A stretch of DNA of 5,024 nucleotides from an uncultured Spartobacteria bacterium (GTDB taxonomy: Bacteria > Verrucomicrobiota > Verrucomicrobiae > Chthoniobacterales > UBA6821): NCBI GenBank assembly GCA_903919105.1, contig CAIXGT010000077.1, positions 1-5,024 of the forward strand. The letters are read 5' to 3'. The notes under the pieces were generated by a model. That model saw nothing but the letters and a program-made list of their open reading frames with translations. It was not told the DNA's origin and did no database searches. This document shows, piece after piece, positions 1-5,024 of the stretch. Position 1 is the stretch's first letter. The number at the start of each line of letters is the position of its first letter. Both the position numbers and the translations under genes were made by a program.

Positions 1-10
1 CATGATTCGG

Positions 11-943
11 TCACCAGGCGAGATTCAGCGAAGAGATCCTCCAGCAGAGGAGTCCGATCACCACGAAAAGACAAAGCGCAAGCGAGAGAATGAAGCGCTT
101 GGAGAAGGCCGCCCCGTAAAGGAAGAGCAACTTGAAATCGAGCATCGGGCCGAAGACCAGGAAGGCTAGCTTCGCAGCCATCGGGAAAGTGGTGAGCGTT
201 GCCGCGATGAAGGCATCTGTCGTGCTGCAGACTGAGAGGATGGAAGCAAGTCCCATGAGGGAGACGATTGCCAACGGGGGATTCGCCGCAAGAGGCAGGA
301 TGATTTCCTGATTCACTGCGGTACTGAAGAGCGATGCGGCGGCCGCACCGATCACGAAGTAGACGGCGACATCGAGGAAATCGCGGGTGGCCACGGAAGC
401 CGCATTCTGAAGGCGGTCGAGCATCCCTCCAGATCCACTGTGATTGTGCTCATGGTCATTATCAGGGGCAAGCAGACCAGGTCGCAGGATCGAGAAAGGG
501 GCAAAGTAACTCACGATCCATCCAGCAAGGATCGACACCGTAAGCCCCAGACCAAAACGAAGGATGGTCATCTCCCATGCCCCCTGTCCACGAAATGCGG
601 TGAGAGTACTAAGAATTACCAGAGGATTCACGATCGGGGCGGCAAGCATATAGGTGATGCCGCAGGAGACAGGCAGCCCTTTCTTCAAAAGACGCCTCAC
701 GACCGGAACGATGCCGCATTCGCAGACCGGAAAAATCACCCCGAGTAGTCCGCTGACAATGATAGCTGTGCGAGGGTTTTTCGGCAGAAGGCGGGTCATG
801 AGCGACTGAGGCAGAAACTCCTCTAAGAGACCCGAGAGAATCGCCCCTCCCAAGAGGAAGGGGAGCCCCTCCAACAGAATGCTGAGAAAGGCGTACTGGA
901 AATCCGAAAAACTGAAATGGAACCAAGCCGTGAAAAGGGTCAC
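11..943 (-). CDS. COG0701 / ArsP_1-family integral membrane permease
   Basis: This 310-residue protein is very hydrophobic, with about eight predicted membrane helices (roughly residues 15-40, 58-78, 93-115, 125-148, 188-210, 222-245, 257-276 and 283-303). The two halves are joined by a polar loop with a histidine-rich patch, DHEHNHSG (163-170). Family hallmarks are FPVCECGIVPVVRRLLKKG (71-89), APIVNPLV (102-109), VCSTTDAF (238-245) and GPMLDFK (265-271). Together they match the predicted permeases of COG0701 (Pfam ArsP_1, formerly DUF318; Bacillus subtilis YcgR is a relative). Some members export organoarsenicals, but most have unknown substrates. C74, C76 and C239 and the His loop could bind a thiophilic ion or metalloid, which is inference. 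The start is GTG at 943: an in-frame TGA lies at 974-976 and no other start codon lies between. The gene follows a terminator, so it probably heads its own transcript. Family assignment is firm; substrate is unknown. Confidence 0.9.
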   Translation of the reverse strand: MTLFTAWFHFSFSDFQYAFLSILLEGLPFLLGGAILSGLLEEFLPQSLMTRLLPKNPRTAIIVSGLLGVIFPVCECGIVPVVRRLLKKGLPVSCGITYMLAAPIVNPLVILSTLTAFRGQGAWEMTILRFGLGLTVSILAGWIVSYFAPFSILRPGLLAPDNDHEHNHSGSGGMLDRLQNAASVATRDFLDVAVYFVIGAAAASLFSTAVNQEIILPLAANPPLAIVSLMGLASILSVCSTTDAFIAATLTTFPMAAKLAFLVFGPMLDFKLLFLYGAAFSKRFILSLALCLFVVIGLLCWRISSLNLAW

Positions 944-949
944 GGTAGA

Positions 950-977
950 ACTATACCGACGAAGCCAAGAAAGTCAC
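950..977 (-). promoter_or_regulatory. Candidate sigma-70-type promoter for the permease gene
   Basis: Read on the minus strand, a GTGACT element (972-977; four of six bases match TTGACA) is followed by a 16-base spacer and TATAGT (950-955; five of six match TATAAT). It lies between the transketolase terminator and the permease start, where a promoter is expected. The -10 box ends only six bases before the GTG start, so transcription from it would begin at or next to the start codon. The hexamers alone are modest evidence, and the position adds most of the support. Confidence 0.4.
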
Positions 978-990
978 TCTGTTGAAAAGC

Positions 991-1026
991 AAAAAGCCCC
1001 AACGGATCACTCCGTTGGGGCTTTTT
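991..1026 (-). terminator. Intrinsic (rho-independent) terminator after the transketolase gene
   Basis: A perfect 16-base inverted repeat, arms 991-1006 and 1011-1026, encloses the four-base loop at 1007-1010. The core is GC-rich (AGCCCCAACGGA) and the arms end in A5/T5, so the minus-strand transcript has a strong stem ending in five U residues, with a further U-rich patch (GCTTTTC) just beyond. It starts 20 bases after the transketolase stop codon. Because the arms are flanked by A and T runs, it could also work on the plus strand, but no plus-strand gene is present to need it. Confidence 0.92.
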
Positions 1027-1045
1027 GAAAAGAAAAACTAACGGA

Positions 1046-3019
1046 TTAGAGAGACTGGGCGGTCTTGACCACATTCTCTACGGTCATGCCGAGTTCCTTG
1101 AGGACGGTACCTCCCGGAGCGCTCAGGCCAAAGCGGTCGATAGCCACGGTCTTCCCATCCAAACCGACATAACGGAACCAAGGGTCGGAGATGCCGGCCT
1201 CGATAGAGACACGCTTGCGGCATGACGAAGGAAGGACCTCCTCACGATAAGCAGCATCCTGACGTTCGAAGCGCTCCATGCAGGGCAAGGAGACAACACG
1301 GGCGCCGGCACCAAGGGTCTTGGCCGCATCCAGGGCCACGTTCAACTCACTGCCGGATGCAAGGATGATGACCTCCAGAGCAGCGGTCTCCTTGCGGGCA
1401 ATGTACCCCCCCTTAAAGACACCCTGACGACGCACATCCACGGGGATCTCGCTCAGGTTCGGAAGGTTCTGACGGCAGAGAGCCAGAAGCGTCGGGCCGT
1501 CCGTGTGCTCCAGTGCCGCGGCGAAGGCACCAGCAGTCTCTTCGGGATCGGCAGGTCGGATGACATCCAGGCCCGGGATCGCACGAAGTGCAGCGACGGT
1601 CTCAACCGGCTCGTGAGTCGGTCCATCCTCGCCGACAGCTACGGAATCGTGAGTGAAGATATAGGTGGTCGGCAGCTTGGAAAGCGCGGCAACTCGGATG
1701 GAAGGACGGCCGTAATCGCTGAAGACCAAGAAGGTAGCTCCGGCGATGCGGAAAATACCATCGTAGGTATAGCCGTTCATGATCGCACACATGGCATGCT
1801 CGCGGATGCCGAAGTGGATGTTGCGCCCCTCACGGTTCTGATCGGTAAAGTCTCCTCCACCCTCAATGTAGTTGAGAGTAGAACCGAAGAGATCCGCGCT
1901 ACCGCTGACCAGCAGGGGCATAGCCTTGGCGATCGGCTGAAGAACGATGCTTCCGGCCTTGCGGGTGGCAATCGCCTCGTCTGGCTTGAAAGGAGGGATG
2001 AGTGAGAGAATGTCGGGAATCTTCTGCTCGATGCCGGCATCCAGAAGGTCGGCCAATTCGGCATTGGCAGAGCGCCAGGCAGCGAACTCCGTTTGCCAGA
2101 TAGCATGCGCCTCGGCACGCTTGGACTTGAGATCTGCGAAGTATGCAGTGACCTCGGGAGCGATGAAGAACTTCTCATCAGGAAGACCAAGTCCCTTGCG
2201 GGCCTCATCGGAGAACTTCACACCTGCCTCGCCGTGGGCCTTGTTGGTGCCTTCGACCTCGGGGATTCCCTTTCCGATAATCGTCTTACAGATGATCATG
2301 TGGGGCTTGCCCTTGGTGGACTTGGCCTTATTAAAGGCTGCGAGGATCTCGTCCAGATTATGGCCATCGATCATCTGGACATGCCAGCCGTAGGCGGCAT
2401 AGCGAGCGCCGACATCCTCGCTCTGGCTGACATTCAGCATGGCGTCGAGGGTGACGTTGTTGGAATCGAAGAAAACGATGAGATTATCGAGACCGAGGTG
2501 ACCGGCAAGAGAGGAGGCCTCTGCCGAGACACCTTCCTGAAGACAACCATCGCCGCAGAGAACGACGACATGGTTGTTGAAGATAGTGTGCTGGGGAGTG
2601 TTGAAGCGAGCGGCAGCCATCTTCTGAGACATCGCGAATCCCACGCCATTGGCCACACCCTGGCCGAGAGGACCAGTGGTCGCCTCGACTCCGGGAGTCT
2701 CATGGAACTCAGGGTGTCCGGGAGTAATGCTGTGGAGCTGACGGAATTTCTTCACCTGATCGAGAGGAAGGTCGAACCCGGAAAGGTGCAGCCATGCGTA
2801 GAGGAACATGCTACCGTGACCTGCGGAGAGGATGAACCGGTCTCGGTTGATCCAGCGAGGAGCCGCGGGGTCGATCTGGAGTGCCTCACCGAAGAGAACA
2901 GCACCGATGTCAGCCGAACCGAGGGGAAGGCCGAGATGTCCGGACTTGCAGGCAGTGACGGCGTCGATGGCGAGTCCGCGGGCATCGCGGGCGGCTAGTT
3001 GGAGGATTACGGTATTCAT
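1046..3019 (-). CDS. tkt: Transketolase
   Basis: Thiamine-diphosphate enzyme moving two-carbon ketol units between sugar phosphates in the cytoplasm, in the non-oxidative pentose phosphate pathway. It has 657 residues from the ATG at 3019, close to the usual 630-670. Visible in order: KSGHLGLPLGSADI near residue 25 (His28), SAGHGS (His68), TTGPLGQG (about 114-121), the ThDP/metal motif starting GDG at 156-158 and ending in NN at 187-188, KAHG with His262, FGIREHAM with the catalytic Glu at 407, THDSVAVGEDGPTHEP (about 456-471), CRQNLP with phosphate-contacting Arg516, then the C-terminal domain. All three domains are complete. A TTG at 3061 gives 14 more residues, but homologues align from about the chosen Met. 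No Shine-Dalgarno sequence precedes any candidate start. The first motif reads GHLG where E. coli has GHPG. The gene is 85 bases downstream of the agmatine deiminase and ends at a strong terminator. Confidence 0.97.
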   Translation of the reverse strand: MNTVILQLAARDARGLAIDAVTACKSGHLGLPLGSADIGAVLFGEALQIDPAAPRWINRDRFILSAGHGSMFLYAWLHLSGFDLPLDQVKKFRQLHSITPGHPEFHETPGVEATTGPLGQGVANGVGFAMSQKMAAARFNTPQHTIFNNHVVVLCGDGCLQEGVSAEASSLAGHLGLDNLIVFFDSNNVTLDAMLNVSQSEDVGARYAAYGWHVQMIDGHNLDEILAAFNKAKSTKGKPHMIICKTIIGKGIPEVEGTNKAHGEAGVKFSDEARKGLGLPDEKFFIAPEVTAYFADLKSKRAEAHAIWQTEFAAWRSANAELADLLDAGIEQKIPDILSLIPPFKPDEAIATRKAGSIVLQPIAKAMPLLVSGSADLFGSTLNYIEGGGDFTDQNREGRNIHFGIREHAMCAIMNGYTYDGIFRIAGATFLVFSDYGRPSIRVAALSKLPTTYIFTHDSVAVGEDGPTHEPVETVAALRAIPGLDVIRPADPEETAGAFAAALEHTDGPTLLALCRQNLPNLSEIPVDVRRQGVFKGGYIARKETAALEVIILASGSELNVALDAAKTLGAGARVVSLPCMERFERQDAAYREEVLPSSCRKRVSIEAGISDPWFRYVGLDGKTVAIDRFGLSAPGGTVLKELGMTVENVVKTAQSL

Positions 3020-3104
3020 AAGTAAGTCTGATAGAACAAACATCCGAACAGGCTTTTGCAAGCATCCATCCGATACATTTTCGCCAAAAAAGGATTTCCG
3101 ATGA

Positions 3105-4148
3105 CTAAGTGGGCTGTTGTTGAGTCAGGCAATGGAAAGCCCCCAGTCCCCAGATCAACTCACGGCAATCGATCGGCCGGATCATGCGTGTGGGAAAAAG
3201 CTCCGCGAGGATCTCCACGGACTCCACATCGGAATCACCCCCAAACGAGGGCATCAGCACCGATTCGTTGGCGATGTAGAAGTTGGCATGACTAGCCGGC
3301 AAGCGGATTCCCTCACGGTCGATTCGGGGCGGCATCGGCATCTCGATCACCTTTAGCGGAGTTCCGTCGTACAGCTTCATGCCGCGAAGACGTTCGAGGT
3401 TTTCCTTCAAGGGTAGGTGGTTGGGATCAGCCTGATTTGGCTCAACGACAGTGATAACGGTGTCACGGGAGACAAAGCGGGTGATGTCGTCAACATGACC
3501 ATCCGTGTCGTCACCTTCGATGCCGTCACCGAGCCAGATGATTTGCTCCACCCCGAGGTAATCCCTTAATCCCTGCTCGATCTGATCGCGGGACATCGAG
3601 GGATTGCGGTTGGGGTTCAGAAGGCAGGACTCCGTGGTGAGTAAGGCACCCGCTCCATTGGGATCGACGGACCCCCCCTCGAGGATGAATGGTGGTTCGA
3701 ACAGCGGGAAACCGAAATGGCGTGCGATCCGGGTAGGGACGATATCATCGGCATCGAAGGGAGGATACTTGTTACCCCACGCATTGTATCCGAAGTCGTT
3801 GACCGCAAGTTGGGGTGCCGAAGCACGCTTCACAAAGATCGGACCATGGTCCCGGCACCAGGGTTCATGGGTCGGATTGTTGTGAAACTCGATTCGCTCC
3901 ATGGGAGCGACTGCCGAGAGAAGCCCCCTCACCTCACTCTGCTGTTCGGAGTTGGAAATATTGATTCTCAGGATTTCAGACTCGGCAAGAACCGAGGCCA
4001 TTTTCACAAGAGTTGGAACGACACGGTGGTAACTCTCGGGAAAGCTCTGACCATCGATATGCGGCCAAGAAATCCAGGTGGCCTCATGTCTCTCCCACTC
4101 AGCGGGCATCGAGTAACCCAAGGAACGAGGCGTTGCGGCGAAGTCCAT
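3105..4148 (-). CDS. aguA: Agmatine deiminase (agmatine iminohydrolase)
   Basis: The family hydrolyses agmatine to N-carbamoylputrescine and ammonia, a step in making putrescine from arginine, in the cytoplasm. The product is 347 residues from the ATG at 4148 (relatives about 345-385). Using that start, visible landmarks are GYSMPAEWERHEATWISWP near the N terminus, WCRDHGP with Asp100, ILEGGS with Glu157, GDDTDGHVDD with His218 and Asp220, ASHANFYIAN, and a C-terminal CRELIWGLGAFHCLTQQQP containing the likely nucleophile Cys340. The Asp/Glu/His/Asp/Cys set of the guanidine-modifying fold is complete, so the enzyme should be active. Most relatives have GGG then two residues before HC; here it is GLGAF. 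A TTG at 4196 would add 16 residues and an ATG at 4109 would remove 13. I prefer 4148 because homologues carry a short lead before MPAEW. No aguB or arginine decarboxylase gene is in the window. A broader peptidyl-arginine deiminase-like role is the alternative. Confidence 0.94.
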   Translation of the reverse strand: MDFAATPRSLGYSMPAEWERHEATWISWPHIDGQSFPESYHRVVPTLVKMASVLAESEILRINISNSEQQSEVRGLLSAVAPMERIEFHNNPTHEPWCRDHGPIFVKRASAPQLAVNDFGYNAWGNKYPPFDADDIVPTRIARHFGFPLFEPPFILEGGSVDPNGAGALLTTESCLLNPNRNPSMSRDQIEQGLRDYLGVEQIIWLGDGIEGDDTDGHVDDITRFVSRDTVITVVEPNQADPNHLPLKENLERLRGMKLYDGTPLKVIEMPMPPRIDREGIRLPASHANFYIANESVLMPSFGGDSDVESVEILAELFPTRMIRPIDCRELIWGLGAFHCLTQQQPT

Positions 4149-4218
4149 CACTCGAACCGATATGGAGATGAAGGGGGAAGCTGAAGCCTCTGCCAATTAG
4201 GCTCAGGCAATGGTACAA

Positions 4219-4542
4219 TTAGGCAACCTGGAGCTTCTCCAGGAGAGCAGTCTTGGAGGAAAGACCTGTCATACGCTCGGCTAGGACTCCATTGCGGAAA
4301 ATCATCAGCGTCGGGATGGCGGTGATCTGATGGGTCTGAGACACACCAGGCGCCTCATCGACATTCACCTTGGACACGATCACCTTGCCCGCAAGCTCCT
4401 TGCCGAGTTCCTCAATGACCGGGGCAATCATACGGCAAGGTCCGCACCACGGCGCCCAAAAATCAACAAGTAGGACGGGCGATGAGGCAACGGTCTGATC
4501 GAAAGTTGCATCATTGAGTTCAAGAACGTGTTCGGAAGCCAT
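4219..4542 (-). CDS. trxA: Thioredoxin
   Basis: A small cytoplasmic dithiol-disulfide oxidoreductase that passes electrons from thioredoxin reductase to target proteins. The 107-residue product is a single thioredoxin fold of standard length. The active site is FWAPWCGPC, with WCGPC at 32-36 and redox cysteines 33 and 36. The buried Asp27 (VDFWA), Lys58 (SKVNVDE), the cis-proline Pro77 (TAIPT) and Gly93 (MTG) are all in place, the pattern of true reductive thioredoxins rather than periplasmic TlpA or DsbA types. The ATG at 4542 begins MASEHVLEL, as expected for the family. A longer TTG-started reading from 4638 adds a hydrophobic lead but lies inside the upstream coding region in another frame, so I reject it. 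The gene begins 37 bases after the repeat-protein stop and ends 70 bases before agmatine deiminase. No Shine-Dalgarno sequence is evident; the bases before ATG are AT-rich. Confidence 0.97.
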   Translation of the reverse strand: MASEHVLELNDATFDQTVASSPVLLVDFWAPWCGPCRMIAPVIEELGKELAGKVIVSKVNVDEAPGVSQTHQITAIPTLMIFRNGVLAERMTGLSSKTALLEKLQVA

Positions 4543-4579
4543 ATTAGATATTAAGTAGGTATTGGTGAGTAAAAGAATA

Positions 4580-5024
4580 CTAAGACAGGAGGAATGTCCA
4601 AAGCTGAATGCCAAAAGCCACGAGGGCAAGAGCCGCAACTGAAATCACTAAGGGAAGCGGTAACTCGGAGGAAGAGACGGCCTCTTTTTCAACCTCATCA
4701 GGAGACTCGGAGAGATTCAGATTTTCAGGAAGGTCACCTGCGGCTTTGCCCGAAATCATGGCAGGCGGTGAAGGTGGCGTGGCGGTCGCAGATATAGCTG
4801 ACTCTCCGATCTTGCGGGCAGCTGCGGCAGGTGCTGGCTGGAGCTTGATCGTCGCCTGAGGCATGGACTTGGTTTCTGCAACACTCGGAGTCACGGGCTC
4901 CGGCTTAAGAGCCGTAGAGGAAGCGGCTGACGCAGGTGCAGGTGCCGGTTGCAGTTTGATTGTAGGCTGGGGCGCTGGATTGGTTGCGCCCGCAGTCGGA
5001 GTAACGGACTCCGGTTTGAGAGCC
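4580..5024 (-). CDS. Partial Pro/Ala-rich tandem-repeat protein with C-terminal membrane anchor (N terminus beyond the window)
   Basis: The reading frame is open from the right edge to a TAG at 4580-4582, giving 147 visible residues; the true start lies outside. A GTG at 4894 is only an internal codon, because the same repeat pattern continues upstream without a stop. The visible part begins with two imperfect 37-residue repeats, each with ALKPE(S/P)VTP and, 13-14 residues later, TIKLQPAPA, separated by variable Ala/Thr/Pro linkers. Next come a disordered-looking Ser/Pro/Ala segment, an acidic stretch (SESPDEVEKE) and a hydrophobic helix at about residues 122-146, from LPLPLVISVAALAL to IQLWTFLLS, ending at the C terminus. 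This looks like a long flexible domain anchored by its tail in the inner membrane. I recall similar unnamed proteins in Verrucomicrobiota, but assign no function. Composition, short spacing to thioredoxin and frame continuity make it a convincing gene. Confidence 0.82.
   Translation of the reverse strand, partial: ALKPESVTPTAGATNPAPQPTIKLQPAPAPASAASSTALKPEPVTPSVAETKSMPQATIKLQPAPAAAARKIGESAISATATPPSPPAMISGKAAGDLPENLNLSESPDEVEKEAVSSSELPLPLVISVAALALVAFGIQLWTFLLS
4802..5023 (-). repeat. 111-base in-frame tandem repeat, two copies visible
   Basis: Bases 4802-4912 and 4913-5023 align at an offset of exactly 111 bases (37 codons). From 4829-4912 against 4940-5023 the match is ungapped, with about 23 differences in 84 bases by hand count, so roughly three quarters identical. 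Identity falls away in the last part of the downstream copy (about 4802-4828), which merges into unique sequence. The best-kept blocks encode ALKPExVTP and TIKLQPAPA. The array runs to the window edge, so more copies are likely. Confidence 0.85.

Noticed and set aside
2093..2998. Long plus-strand open frame (301 codons) opposite the transketolase gene
   Set aside because: It lies wholly antisense to a transketolase with all its catalytic motifs, shows no recognisable motif or membrane pattern, and looks like the complementary shadow of a GC-biased coding strand. Similar plus-strand frames at 440-748, 1505-2005, 1947-2393 and 3717-4184 are rejected on the same grounds.
3020..3061. N-terminal extension of transketolase from TTG at 3061 or ATG at 3043
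   Set aside because: Neither upstream start has a ribosome binding site, the added residues match nothing in the family, and homologues align from about the ATG at 3019.
3075..3104. Run of six T residues (minus strand) just after the agmatine deiminase stop as a possible terminator
   Set aside because: No stable GC-rich hairpin precedes the T run; only a three-base GGA/TCC pairing is visible.
4149..4196. N-terminal extension of agmatine deiminase from TTG at 4196
   Set aside because: The added residues look unlike family N termini and the stretch is better read as the intergenic leader after thioredoxin.
4181..4206. Imperfect stem-loop (AGGCTCAG against CTGAAGCCT) between thioredoxin and agmatine deiminase
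   Set aside because: The stem is about eight pairs with a one-base bulge and the minus-strand sequence after it is C-rich with no U tract, so I do not call it a terminator. It could weakly affect the transcript between the two genes.
4219..4638. Longer thioredoxin with a hydrophobic, signal-like N terminus from a TTG at 4638
   Set aside because: The extra 32 residues are read from DNA that encodes the membrane helix of the upstream repeat protein in another frame, which explains the hydrophobicity. The ATG at 4542 gives the standard thioredoxin length, and the active site is of the cytoplasmic type.
1..5024. CRISPR array, insertion sequence, tRNA/rRNA, toxin-antitoxin or phage genes
   Set aside because: I looked on both strands and saw no spaced direct repeats beyond the 111-base in-frame coding repeat, no transposase motifs or terminal inverted repeats, and no RNA gene signatures.

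Overview
The window is a compact, wholly bacterial stretch with every supported gene on the minus strand, so it is read from right to left. From right to left it holds: (1) the C-terminal part of a proline/alanine-rich repeat protein with a C-terminal membrane helix, cut by the right edge (4580-5024); (2) a classical thioredoxin (4219-4542); (3) an agmatine deiminase (3105-4148); (4) a transketolase (1046-3019); (5) a strong intrinsic terminator (991-1026) followed by a candidate promoter; and (6) an eight-helix permease of the COG0701/ArsP_1 family (11-943). The window ends three bases after an ATG that may begin the next gene.

Organism: GC is moderately high (roughly mid-50s percent by eye). 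Start regions lack clear Shine-Dalgarno sequences. The transketolase carries SGHLGLPLGSADI where Escherichia coli has SGHPGAPMGMADI. The repeat protein, with TIKLQPAP motifs and a C-terminal helix ending IQLWTFLLS, resembles hypothetical proteins I remember from Verrucomicrobiota. I therefore lean towards Verrucomicrobiota or a relative in the PVC group, but this rests on recollection and no marker gene proves it.

Layout and logic: the gaps between the repeat protein, thioredoxin, agmatine deiminase and transketolase are short (37, 70 and 85 bases) and hold no convincing intrinsic terminator, so partial or complete co-transcription is possible. The products do not form one pathway: redox housekeeping, polyamine synthesis from agmatine, and the pentose phosphate or carbon-rearrangement pathway. 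The terminator after the transketolase ends that unit, and the permease appears to start a new one from its own promoter.

I found no CRISPR array, mobile element, RNA gene, toxin-antitoxin pair or defence system. The least ordinary item is the repeat protein at the right edge, with a 111-base in-frame tandem repeat whose full extent lies outside the window. The rest is mostly ordinary metabolism, and I do not see a new system here.
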